A DNA stretch of 64,000 nucleotides, taken from positions 228,415-292,414 of the forward strand of contig SDOX01000096.1 in assembly GCA_004565275.1 (NCBI GenBank), written 5' to 3'. The first letter of the stretch is position 1, and each line of letters starts with the position of its first letter. Under the pieces are notes generated by a model. It saw only the letters and a program-made list of their open reading frames with translations, did not search any database and was not told the origin of the DNA. This DNA is from Nannochloropsis salina CCMP1776. Lineage: Eukaryota > Sar > Eustigmatophyceae > Eustigmatales > Monodopsidaceae. Positions 30,373-40,319 of the stretch are shown here, piece after piece. The position numbers and the translations under genes were made by a program.

Positions 30373-31281
30373 ATGCGAAGAGGCTATGGAGTAAAGTCAA
30401 TCAAGCGGAAAGAGCAGGTGAAAGAAGCGTTTACCAGCCTAGGAAAAGAGTTGCAAGAAGAAAATATAAATCACGTCACTGGGCTTATGGCGACTTTCAA
30501 AGAGTCCTTGGAGGACTTTGCACGGAAACATAAGAAAGATATAAACGCCAATCCTGTTCTTCGGGCCGAGGTACGCATGAAATAAGATGGGGGTGGGTAT
30601 GAATACCTCCAAAGCAAAGTTTTGAATTAAGAGGACGAGTCCTCATCTACTGAGTCTTACTTCATGCCCGTTCAGTTCAACAAAATGTGCGCCGGTATAG
30701 GTGTAGATCCACTTGCATCAAACAAAGGCTTTTGGGCCCAGCTTCTGGGCGTTGGTGACTTCTACTACGAGCTAGCCGTACAAATCATCGAGATATGTTT
30801 GTTTACCCGCAGTCTCAACGGAGGCCTGATATGCCTCTCGGATTTGACTCAACGCGTACAGAAGCGGCGAAAGGTTGACAAGATCAGCACGGAAGATATA
30901 AAGATCGCCATCAACAAAGTGCACCTGTTGGGGGCGGGCTTCTCGTTGCTTCAGTCGGGCAAGACGACGCTCGTAGTCTCGGTGCCCACAGAGCTTTCTT
31001 CGGACCACGCTGCCATCCTCCAAATGGCACAAGCGTCGGATTCGCACGTGACGGTGGGGGAACTTGTCCAGAAGCTGCAATGGGTTGAAAAGCGGGTGCG
31101 GTTGGCGTTGGACCTGATGATGCAAGCGGGCATGGCCTGGTTGGATGCGCAGGGGGCGGACGGCCCGAGAGAGGTCTACTGGTTCCCGTCCCTGTGGGAG
31201 GAAGGCTTGTGCCAGACTCAGAGGGACAGGGGAACAGGGCAAGGTGGGCGAGAAGAGGGAGATAATCGATCGCCAGGTTGA
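30373..31281 (+). CDS. SNF8: ESCRT-II subunit SNF8/VPS22/EAP30
   Basis: Exons 30373-30570 and 30676-31281 with a 105-nt phase-0 intron (GTACGC...TTCAG); 267 residues, close to the 258 of human EAP30. The match covers the whole chain: MRRGYGVKSIKRKEQ, the FARKHKKDINANPVLRAEF helix, then MCAGIGVDPLASNKGFWAQL, GVGDFYYELAVQIIE, SLNGGLICLSDL and the second winged helix ending AGMAWLDAQ. It is a core subunit of ESCRT-II, which sorts ubiquitinated membrane proteins into multivesicular endosomes. Only the C-terminal 25 residues are divergent. Confidence 0.95.
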
Positions 31282-31377
31282 AAGAATGGGGTCAACGCCT
31301 TGTAAATAAGGATCGATATGCAGTTGTGTTGCTTGGGAGCGGAGCTCCCTCTGGCACTTGGCCACGTATCTTCGTTG

Positions 31378-32277
31378 TCAGGTCTTTTTTTCAAGCGTGT
31401 GTATTTCTACTCTTCCCCCACACACCCGGTGTAGTACCCCTCCTCCCTCGCCACCTCCTACCGGTGCCTCCAAATGATAGGTGAGGGTCACCACCTCCAC
31501 TCGTCTGAAATCCCTCCAAGCCCGAACCAAGCGGTCGAGCAAATCGACCATTCGGGCCAGCAATGTTGGGTACACATACAAGAATACCACTACCGCCTCA
31601 ATCCCGTCCTTGCACTCTATTGCCGCTTCTTGAGCCTTGGCCTCCACAGCCTCTACCAGCCGATTTAGGACCGCCTCCTGATCACTCAAAAGGTCCCACC
31701 GGAAAAAATCGACCATCCTATCGCTCACGCCTTCCTGGGATACAATGCTTTTTGCCAACGCAATACATTGCTGACTTATATCCACGCCTACGCCACGACA
31801 CTTGCATAACAACGCCGCCGCTATCAAAGGTCGGCCGTCGCCGCACCCTAAGTCCACCATTATATGCCGAGGGCCAAGCCGTAAAATATTGAAAATAGAT
31901 GCCAGATCCTCGGCGGCAGTGGGTAAAAAGGGAGAGAGGGTATGTCGCTGTACTTGTATCGCTGCTTCATCAATGCATGAATCCAAATGCGAGTCCTCTA
32001 GGGCCTCCGTTTCTTTCACATGACGTGCCACAAGAGCCTCTATTTGCGCTGCGAGTGGACACGGGCGCGTCTCCAAGTCATGCATTTTCCCTTGGAGTTG
32101 ATGAAATTGGTCATATTGGAGCTCAGAATATGGCCTGTGTGTGACGCTGATAGAGATTTGCGACACTTCATGGCATTAAAAAAAATGCTCGCGTTAATAA
32201 TCAAACTTCCGCAACATCAACGTACACGGGAGGTTAACCTCCCCACCTTCTCTGTCAAGCTCATGTATTTCCGTCAT
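31378..32277 (-). CDS. Class I SAM-dependent methyltransferase, possibly ATPSCKMT/FAM173-like
   Basis: Main exon 32165-31378, with a probable first exon 32277-32226 (MTEIHELDREGGEVNLP) across a 60-nt phase-1 intron (GTACGT...GAAG with a T8 tract). An in-frame TAA just upstream of 32165 rules out simple extension. The product would be 279 residues. Motif I is DLGCGDGRPLIAAA, the acidic ribose-binding end is GVDIS, and a hydrophobic VVVFLYVYPTLL follows at motif post-II, the order found in FAM173-type lysine methyltransferases that act on mitochondrial ATP synthase c-subunit or ADP/ATP carrier. That subfamily is a tentative choice; substrate unknown. Its start faces the next methyltransferase gene. 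Confidence 0.75.
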
Positions 32278-32305
32278 CTCTGCAGAAGCTGGAGGAGACG
32301 TGGGC

Positions 32306-33264
32306 ATGGCAGAGCCAAAAAATTATAAAATGGCGTCCGAGGTCAAGTACTCAGCCGAGGCATTTGCTAAACGAGCGGCTCGAGCATTACGGCGGCAGGG
32401 GCAGACAAGCAGCAGGAAGGTGGAGCAGAAAGATTGTGAGCAAGATGAAGAGTCCGACAACATGTGGGAGAACACGTACGCTTTTTCATCATTTAAGCTC
32501 AGTGTTCAAGAGGAATTTGGAGGGGAATCATGCGTGGGTGGGACTCAATGGCCGGGTACGTGCCTCGAAGGAAACTCAAAGTCGTCCTCAACCAATGTTC
32601 ACCTTAATTGCCCTGTATAACAGGTGGTGTGCGTGTAGCAAGATACCTCGACAACCCGAAAGTCTTTCCTTCAGGTGCTTTAAAGGGCAAAACCCTTCTG
32701 GATCTTGGTAGTGGTTGCGGTCTCGTGGCTGCTGTAGCCGCCAAGCACGGTGCCCGCGTTGTAGCTGCGGAGAAAGACATCGTAATCCCCTTATTAAAAG
32801 AGAACTTGACGACCAATGGTGTCCTGCTTGACCACGGGACATCTAAGATTAGCGAAGAAAATACTTCTCATGCCTCCTTGCCTTCGTCTTTGCCTTCCAA
32901 TAGCCCTCTTGAGGAAGGCAAGGTGGTCGTTCACGAGTTTTATTGGGGTCCCGATGCCCGCCACCCACTCGCGCCTTTCGATTTAATCATAGCCGCGGCA
33001 TGTTTGTACATGCCAAAGACGGTACCTTTGCTTCTGCATACTTTGTGGAACGTGTCGGACTCCCAGTCGTTGATCTTGTTGTGTTCTATTTTGGGAGCCG
33101 ATACCCTTCAGACTTTCAAGGAGGAGGTGGGAGGCTTTTTCCACATTCGAGCCTTGGATGAGACGAACGGAAACGTGATTGGGACTAGCAGCGACGACAA
33201 TTTATCGTCGATCGACGTGGCGACACGAATACTTATACTGGAGCGGAAGAGACAGTCTGGGTGA
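32306..33264 (+). CDS. METTL21/Methyltransf_16-type protein lysine methyltransferase
   Basis: Exons 32306-32555 and 32624-33264 with a 68-nt phase-1 intron (GTACGT...ACAG); 296 residues. The family pattern is clear: beta-hairpin SSFKLSVQEEFGG before TQWPGGVRVARYL, motif I LLDLGSGCGLVAAVAAKHGA, VVAAEKD, LKENLTTNG, then FYWG and FDLIIAAACLYMPKTVPLLL (the family usually has a DxxY-type motif; here ACLY, so the aspartate is replaced). Members trimethylate lysines on translation factors and chaperones. The altered DxxY residue could lower or change activity. Head to head with the other methyltransferase. Confidence 0.85.
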
Positions 33265-34641
33265 AGGAGGTCTGGGCGAGAGATAACTTGCAGGGCACTG
33301 AAATGATCGAGATGAATGACATTGCCTGGTGCATGTTATAAGTGTTCAAGTACAATCGCTTGTATATCATATGTCCAATGACGAACTGTACGTCTTTTGT
33401 GGAATTCATTTCTGCCTCAGCAACTCGAGACTGTCACTGCTTCATTTAGTCGAACTAGGTTACAAGCGTGCCTTGCTGATGACGTGTGCCCTACAACCAT
33501 CAACTTAAAGCCAAGAATAATTCAAAAAAACATACACATAGTGTTGTCAATGCTTTCTAGTCGTGATCTGAGCTTTGATGGGAGGCTTTAAGATGGGCCC
33601 AACCAGATGCTGTGCGGGCATACTTATAAAGCATCGAGTCACATCCACTGAGCATTGAAGCCAAATAAATATATGAGTAAAAACTTCGTCAACATTCGGC
33701 AAGAACTCTTGAAAATGATTTTTGAAGGAAGTGTCAATCCTTTCTGATGTTTTGTCGCTACTACTGAAGGTTTGTGGGGTCTTTCCTTCAGACACACAAC
33801 GTAATTACAAGACTCCAACGACGAAAATCCGACAGATTGATATTACATACATCATATGTCTCTTAGTCTTCCCAGCTAAGTTCTAATGCTTCAAGAATTG
33901 TTGATGTCTTCTTGAAAAATTAGTTGGAGGAGGAGGTACTTGCTTGATGGTACATTCGCGCTCTCTTTCACCTCTAGGAGCCACTACACTAAACACTCAC
34001 CGTATAAAAAGGTGTCAAACGCGACATAAAATGTGTTTTTGATCAAGGAACGCAAAAAATCTTTTATCATGGGCTTCTGATCCAAGAAATCTAGAGTAAA
34101 ATGGCTATGGCCACGACCGGCGAGATATGTCACGTGAAGAGGCTTCCATTGCTTGTGTTGGTGACAAGGGGATATATGCCATGAAACACAAAGATTTGGG
34201 TCGATTGCCCAAGAAAGTCATGCAAGTGTCAAGTATGCATCTCATTTAGCTGGACTTCGCATGTTCAAGCGGATGGCGTCGGGAGGATGCAGGTTTCTGC
34301 TCCATGTTTTGTACGGAGGATGAGTGGAGGCAGCAGCACTGTGAGAAGAGGGCTGGTTGAAGCATCGCACAGGATGGCAGAGAGGGCCATGAAATATGGT
34401 TCATCAATCTATTCATCCGTCCTATGCTTATTGCTCTTCACACATACATCTATTCAACAGTCCAATCTCTGGTCAGGAAGTCTGAATTTCTTGTGCATGG
34501 TTGCGGGCTCCCTTGAAAAGCCTTTCTGCTCTTCGTGTTCCTGCCCTTACCAGCAGTACTCACTGTATCGGAGGTGGGAGTCAGCTGGGTCTAAAAGAAA
34601 GCTGTAAAAACGATCACACGGAAAACATCGATTCATTAAAG
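33265..34641. other. Intergenic, AT-richer
   Basis: About 1.4 kb between two plus-strand genes. Open frames at 33397, 33547 (minus) and 34287 are short and uncharacterised. The stretch 33500-34250 is AT-rich. It holds the promoter and perhaps a 5' exon of the next gene, whose start is uncertain. Confidence 0.4.
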
Positions 34642-37344
34642 ATGGAAAAGGGGGGCCTAGGGGCTGAGGGGGACCTGTCTGAATATCACACCCCACATCT
34701 TGCAGCACACGCCGCGGCAACGAGCAGGAGGCGGATAGGGCGCAGCTGCCGTCGAATTCAGCACGTATCACTGGTGCTGAGCCTCAACATTCTTGTATTT
34801 AAGCTGCTAGCTTTCTATTGTTTTTGTGAATGCCTGGGTGCCATCCCAGTGATCTCGTCTTCTTGGCTGGGAAGAAGAAGAAACAGGCTCGAGGCCCGAG
34901 GAGGCATTAGGATAAGAAGACACTCGCAATCTGACGCCCTCATTCCGGGTGCCAAGCTTCCTTCTCATTGCGCCACCGCTTTCCTTCGCCCGCCCGGCGT
35001 TGCCGGACAGCCTGGACCGGAGACATGGGGGCGGAGAAGCCAGTGCCCGTCTTCGGGCCGCCCTATCGCAGGCCGAGGGGAAGGCGCTCGCCTGCCTCCC
35101 CGCGGCCTCCCCAGAGACTACGACCACAGGCTCTCGCCCTTGTCCTCCACGACCGAGCTGACAGAAGTCGTCCTGGTGCCAGCAGCCGCCCAGACCGGGA
35201 GTCCGCCTGGTCGCCCCCACACCCCCGAGAGCCGGGCGAAGATCTCCGCCGCGAACAAGGGGAAGCGGCCGTGGAACAAAGGGGTCGGTCACTCGGACGA
35301 GACCAAGGCGCGGATACGGGAGCGGACCAAGCAGGCGATGGAGGCGAGGAAGCGGGCGAAGCTAGCCGCCATGGGTCTGACCTTGGAGGAGTTCGAGGCC
35401 CGGAAAGCCGCCGAGGCGGCCGCGGAGAAAGCTCGACGGCAGGAGGTGAAACGGAACGTGACCCAGTCCCCCGACTACAAAGCGCGGCTCTCCCAGCGCA
35501 TGCGAGAGCGCTGGCAGGACCCCGCCTACCGGGAGAAGGCGCTCAAGCACCTGAGCCTGAGTCGGGCCTTGCAGACGAACGAGACGCGCGCCAAAATCTC
35601 GGCCAGCATGAAGAAAGTGTGGGAGGAGGACCGGTTGCCCCGCAATCGCACTGTCGGGGAAGAAACCCGGAAGAAGATTTCGGCGAAGCTGAAGCAGGTG
35701 TATGCCGACCCTGTCTACCGGAGCCGGCTGAGCGGGACGCGTCGGCGCAACCCGGAGCACAACTTGAAGATCGCGGAGGCGATCCGGAAGAAGTGGGCGG
35801 AGGAAGGGTACAAGCAGAAGACCCTGCAGGGCATCCAGGACTACCAGGCGCAGTATCAAGAGTCCCTCCTAGAGACGCCCGAGAAGGCCCCTGGGAAGCG
35901 GCGGAACACGACGGCGGCCACGGCGGCGAGTGTCCGCGTGAGGGCGGCGCGGTCGGCGGCGGGGGGCCGGCCGGGCCCAAAGAGGCTCTCGGCGGCCAAG
36001 CGGAAGGCGATCGCGAGGGAGGAACTGCAGGAGCTGGAGCGGATGGACCGGGAGATGCGGGGGGAGATCAAGCCGCGCAAGTCCAAGGGGGTGCTGAAAG
36101 GGAGCCTGGGCCGGAGGAAGAGCAACGAGGCGAGCGAGCTGCTGGTGAAGCAGGCCAAAGACGTCTGGACCCAGATGTACGGGGAGGGGGAGGAGGGCGG
36201 GGGGGAGGGCGAGGCCGGAGTGGAAGATCTGTTGTTGCAGGTGATTCGGCAGGGTGCAAAGGAAGGCAGCGAGGGCGGCAGTTCCGATGGGGGAGGCGGG
36301 GGCGGGGGAGAGGGCGGGACCGTGGGGGAGGGGCTGGAGGCTCCGCTGGTGGCGAAGGACGGATCGGGAGGGTCGGGCGAGGGCCAGCAGGGGGCGGGTG
36401 CGTCGGGCGCTCTCAGCCCAGTGATCGGGGGCGGGGAGGCGTCTATAGCGGCAGGACCAGAGGTGTCGGTCGTGGGAGAGACGCCGGGGAGGGAAGGCGG
36501 GGCCCCTGGGGTGGGGGCGGGGCAGGAAGAGGGAGGGATGGAGGGGGGAGGGATGGAGGGGGAGGGAGGGCAGAGGCAGGAGGAGGAGGGGGAGGGAGGG
36601 CAGAGGCAGGAGGAGGAGGGGGAAGAGGAAGCAGGGACGGGGCAGGCCTGGGAAGGGGAGGGAGTGCGGAAGGCTGTAGAGGGGGGGGACGAGGAGAGCG
36701 ACCTGGAATGGCGAAAGATCATGGAGCGCATGGCAAAGAACGATCTGGAGGACGCGGAGTTGAAGAAGCAACGGAAGGCGGCGCAGAAGCGGTTCTTGGA
36801 GGAGGAGGTTGCCACGGACGTCTTCCGGCTCGTGGACGGCAAGGTCGCGGTCCTGCCCACCCCTCTCGCGGCACCCGGCGGAGAGCCCTTNNNNNNNNNN
36901 NNNNNNNNNNNNNNNNNNNNNNNNNNNNNNNNNNNNNNNNNNNNNNNNNNNNNNNNNNNNNNNNNNNNNNNNNNNNNNNNNNNNNNNNNNCCTTCCTCCC
37001 CCGCCTCGCATCCCACTGCAGCCTCCGCAGGCCTAGGGCCAAGTCAAGCAGACGACGGCGAGGGCGGGGTCCAGGGCGCACCGGGATCTGCCCCTCCACC
37101 TGCCTCCCCTCTCCTCTCCTCTTCTCCGCCCTCGGAGGAGGCAGCACCGGAGGAGGGGGTCGAGTCCTTTCCCTTCCCCTCCTTTCTGGACCTCGAGTCG
37201 GCTTACCCTCTCCTCGACAACGCCCGACCGGCCGCGGACAAGCCGGGAGCCACGCCCCGCACCAGCACACCGGCCCCTAGTGTCGGCGGCGGCAACGCCA
37301 GTTCTCAAAGTCGGCGGGCGAGCAGCGTAGGCGCGAAGGCCTGA
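34642..37344 (+). CDS. NUMOD3-repeat protein, interrupted by assembly gap
   Basis: The frame runs from the ATG at 34642 (start uncertain; possible earlier or spliced starts) to the stop at 37344. A hydrophobic segment (VSLVLSLNILVFKLLAFYCF) then a basic stretch suggests a targeting presequence. From about 35210 there are at least three NUMOD3-like motifs of the form T-x-x-(S/T)-R-x-K-I-S: HTPESRAKISAANKGKRPWN, NETRAKISASMKKVW and GEETRKKISAKLKQVY, each beside aromatic WxDPxYR-type partners (WQDPAYREKALKHL, YADPVYRSRL). NUMOD3 motifs bind DNA in homing endonucleases and also occur in nucleus-encoded plastid proteins of plants. No nuclease domain is seen. The middle is Glu/Gly-rich and low complexity. 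The reading frame after the gap is assumed. Confidence 0.65.
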   Translation: MEKGGLGAEGDLSEYHTPHLAAHAAATSRRRIGRSCRRIQHVSLVLSLNILVFKLLAFYCFCECLGAIPVISSSWLGRRRNRLEARGGIRIRRHSQSDALIPGAKLPSHCATAFLRPPGVAGQPGPETWGRRSQCPSSGRPIAGRGEGARLPPRGLPRDYDHRLSPLSSTTELTEVVLVPAAAQTGSPPGRPHTPESRAKISAANKGKRPWNKGVGHSDETKARIRERTKQAMEARKRAKLAAMGLTLEEFEARKAAEAAAEKARRQEVKRNVTQSPDYKARLSQRMRERWQDPAYREKALKHLSLSRALQTNETRAKISASMKKVWEEDRLPRNRTVGEETRKKISAKLKQVYADPVYRSRLSGTRRRNPEHNLKIAEAIRKKWAEEGYKQKTLQGIQDYQAQYQESLLETPEKAPGKRRNTTAATAASVRVRAARSAAGGRPGPKRLSAAKRKAIAREELQELERMDREMRGEIKPRKSKGVLKGSLGRRKSNEASELLVKQAKDVWTQMYGEGEEGGGEGEAGVEDLLLQVIRQGAKEGSEGGSSDGGGGGGGEGGTVGEGLEAPLVAKDGSGGSGEGQQGAGASGALSPVIGGGEASIAAGPEVSVVGETPGREGGAPGVGAGQEEGGMEGGGMEGEGGQRQEEEGEGGQRQEEEGEEEAGTGQAWEGEGVRKAVEGGDEESDLEWRKIMERMAKNDLEDAELKKQRKAAQKRFLEEEVATDVFRLVDGKVAVLPTPLAAPGGEPXXXXXXXXXXXXXXXXXXXXXXXXXXXXXXXXXXPSSPASHPTAASAGLGPSQADDGEGGVQGAPGSAPPPASPLLSSSPPSEEAAPEEGVESFPFPSFLDLESAYPLLDNARPAADKPGATPRTSTPAPSVGGGNASSQSRRASSVGAKA
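36891..36990. other. Assembly gap of 100 N
   Basis: Exactly 100 N inside the NUMOD3 gene, the usual placeholder for a gap of unknown size. The frame across it is not evidence of continuity. Both flanks are GC-rich and low complexity. Confidence 0.99.
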
Positions 37345-38023
37345 GAGGGTCGCTGCACGTTTTTGTAGGATAGGGTCGACGTTGCAAACGCCTGGAGACG
37401 GGCCTTCGACGCCGACAGGTCGCAGAGATGTGTGGAGAACGTCAAAGACAGGGAGCTGACGGGCTCAAAGAACGAACGACACGCCACAAGTCCCTGATGG
37501 TGAAGAACCCTGGTATGCTCACGCGGTCCTCTTGGCCCATTGCGTTCTCCCCGTGTGCTCCTGAAGGGCTGACCGCTCATGCCACCCATGGGTGGCGTTC
37601 GCTCCAATTGGCGCCCATTTCCGCTTCCCGAGAAACTCGCAAAGCGAGGAGCCTGAAGCGGCGAAGGCCAGAGGGTCTATAGCCGGAGCCCGTGGTATCG
37701 TCAGGTCTGTCGCACGCAGCCACGCCCCCCCTCTTTGATCAGGTTAGAATATCGCCATGAGGCCGAGGGAAAGGAACGAACCCAAGCATCGCCTCGTCAC
37801 GACTCGAAAGAAATATTAAGCAAGACAATGAGTGCAATCATCCTCTTTCCTTTTCTTTTCCCGGTTTGATCCACTCCATCCCACCGGCGCTGTGGTTGTA
37901 CAGAGCGTTACACCCGCGGTCTACCCCGAATGACACCTGGCTTCTTCCCGCAGCTGTTGCGCACGTCAAGCCCAAACACATCACCCTCCCTCTCGAAGCC
38001 ACCGCTAAGGCTGCACCCCCTGC
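37345..38023. other. Intergenic between convergent genes
   Basis: 3' flanks of the NUMOD3 and eL27 genes. No coding-like frame or repeat recognised. Confidence 0.5.
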
Positions 38024-38793
38024 TTAAAACCGCAGCTTCTTGTAGAAGTAAGCCGTACCCTGTGACTTGCGCTCGGACTTGGCCGCAATCGATGCCTGGT
38101 CTAGGTAGCGCTCCTCCAGCGTCTTTCGGATCGCGCGCTTCAGCGCTTTCCTGTCGTCCGTCGGCTCCTCTGCCTTCTTTAAGTCGATGTCTACCACGTA
38201 GCGCGTGGGAAGGATGTGCGTGTAGTTGATCGCCTTCACGAAAGGCTTTACCTTCGACTTCCGCTTGATGGTCTTCTTGTTCATGCTGCGGGTGACCTTG
38301 CGGGGCGCCACATCGATGCCGCAGACAATCGCGTGAGGGAAACGCTTGTCCACCGAGCCCTCGTCCAAGGCCTTCACGACCACGGCCTTCTTGCCCGCGT
38401 ATCGGCCTGCCAACACCACCACGACTTTGCCGGGTTTAATGCTGAGGGCGAGGAGGAGGAAAGCGGTAAGTCGGTGTCAATGTCTAGTTGTGTCTCATTC
38501 TACCTCCACCAACATAAAATAGCGATCCGCACCCTCCTTCAAATCCTGAGTCCTGCAATGAACGCAATTTATCCAAATGTTGCGCGAGCAACAAGACGAG
38601 CACTACCAAGGTGTTTCACATAGTATGATGTCCCTCCACCCGACCTCTCTGCTTCCTAGTCGCACCAAAGCTACATCATTTAAATTCAGATTACACATGA
38701 ATACACTCAAACTTGACTCCTCATCCAAAATCGTGTCTAAAATTACCTCTCCTAACCCTCTCCCCCCTCTCCCACGTCGACTCACATTCCCAT
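38024..38793 (-). CDS. RPL27: Cytosolic ribosomal protein eL27
   Basis: Main exon 38441-38024 encodes nearly the whole protein: KPGKVVVVLAGRYAGKKAV, VCGIDVAPRKVTRSMNKK, SKVKPFVKAINYTHILPTRY and the family ending FYKKLRF. The start codon must lie upstream because an acceptor (CCCTCAG) precedes IKPGKV. The best candidate is an 8-nt first coding exon, 38793-38786 (ATGGGAAT, donor GTGAGT), giving MGIIKPGKV and 141 residues; its phase (2) fits. Splitting just after the start codon is common in ribosomal protein genes. eL27 is a component of the large cytosolic ribosomal subunit. The body is certain, the first exon moderate. Confidence 0.93.
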
Positions 38794-39338
38794 ATCTGCT
38801 TCGTCGAGTCTGACCCTTCCAAGTACTGGCAACGATAAGGCACGACCTGTATGAGAGCCAGTGAGTATACATATGAGTATGGATGTCAATAATTTACCAG
38901 GCAGAAAGTCCATAGCTGCATCTCGCTCGAGTAAGGAGAAAGAGAAATTGATGGTGCTTGGAGGAGGATTAGGACGGCAGTCCTGCTGGCAGGGATTTTG
39001 ACCACATAATCCCCTCCACCCTCCATCCGGACACCCACACTCCCTTCAACGTATGCGTACAATCAGCTAATGATGGAAACCAGGAGTCTGTGGAAACGGG
39101 TAAGGGAACGGGTATCCAGCACCTTCTTGGTGCCTCGCTTCTTTTCTTCGCTCTGAGCCGTTCATCGCCTCCCTGGGCTTCCCAGGATCCGGGTAGCTTT
39201 TCGGTCGGAACGCGCGATCTCCACGCGAAAGAGAGGAATGTTTTCGAAGAGATCGTGTTGATGACATATACTAGTTTTCTGCCTATTCATAAAATCTATC
39301 TCTCAAATGTAACGTGCATCACACATTACTGCCCAGAC
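38794..39338. other. Divergent promoter region of eL27 and the B12D-like gene
   Basis: Includes 5' flanks of both genes. The plus frame that opens at 39090 leads into the next gene, but its first part (before 39339) is not coding-like. Confidence 0.45.
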
Positions 39339-39732
39339 ATGCTTTCGCTGTCCGTCCGACGTACCTTTTTTAAAGTCGACAACCTGTGTCGAGGTATGTC
39401 AAGCACAATCGGAAAACCACACCAACCCCACAAGGAGAAAAAGCTACCCCCACTCTTGGCCGATCCAGCCACCTATCCCTTGATCGCCATCGTAGGAACG
39501 GTAAGAATATGGAACACTTCATAGAAACTTGTATCCCGCCTAATTTCTATTTTGGTGTGTGTTCGCACAAATTCACTCGCAGGCTGTGACGATGGCGTTC
39601 ACCTTCATGGTTTATCACTCCGTGAATTCTCCAGATGTGCGACCGAGGAAACAGGAGCGTGCCCGCCTTGCACGCAAGTTGCAGCATGGCAAGCGCGTAG
39701 TAGGTTTTGACAACCCGTATAAAAAAGCTTGA
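39339..39732 (+). CDS. B12D/NDUFA4-like small mitochondrial membrane protein
   Basis: Exons 39339-39500 and 39583-39732, with an 82-nt phase-0 intron (GTAAGA...CGCAG); 103 residues. A short basic N-terminus (MLSLSVRRTFFKV) could target mitochondria; an in-frame ATG at 39396 is an alternative start. One membrane segment follows: YPLIAIVGTAVTMAFTFMVY, spanning the splice site, then HSVNSPDVRPRKQERAR. This is the pattern of B12D and NDUFA4 (MLRQ) proteins: YPL, one helix, NPDVR-like motif, basic tail. In plants and animals these are small subunits linked to complex I or cytochrome oxidase in the inner membrane. Confidence 0.75.
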
Positions 39733-40319
39733 TATTCCCTTGAAAGACATAACAGGTGGAGGCACGATAGTAGAATGAGCCTACGCGAAATCGCATAAGA
39801 TTTTAAAAAATGCGGTGTATCATCACTTTGAATTTTTTCCATCCTACCTTTGACCGACCATCTTCTTCAAGTGATTTATTTCTATCTGCAAACATTCAGT
39901 TCCTTTTCCAACCCGTTTTGACGTCCTTTATCATGATGTTTGCGCCTTGTCCTCTTCTAGATGTACGTTTATCACCCGGTACTACCTTTTTATACCCTTC
40001 TTCATTCCCCCTCAAAATGTTTCCGCCTCTCGGGGTACTCCCCAGCTGTTCTAAGATGCCTCACGGGAGAGAAAATAAAGTGCCATGCTTTTCCCTCCTT
40101 CAACCTTCGGCTCTGTGTGCTCACTCCGTCTATATTTTTTATATAATCAAACATGAATTACCATTTCGTTCTGCCACACCCTCCCTCCGTTGTACGCATC
40201 CAACCGTCTCGTTTCCACAGCGCATGCGTCTTTTCCATCATCGACGCGGTCGTGTTCTTTTCCCCCTTTGCACAAAATCTGCCGTCACTCGTACGCGCCA
40301 ATCCTCAGGCTGAAACCAC
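39733..40319. other. Intergenic between convergent genes
   Basis: AT-rich 3' flanks of the B12D-like and transporter genes. Open frames of 60-167 codons on the plus strand show no recognisable features. Confidence 0.45.

Noticed and set aside
36891-36990. Run of N considered as repeat
   Set aside because: A 100-N placeholder is an assembly gap, not sequence.
34968-37280. 770-codon second plus-strand frame in the NUMOD3 gene
   Set aside because: Gly/Arg-rich shadow that crosses the 100-N gap; the NUMOD3 motifs are in the other frame.
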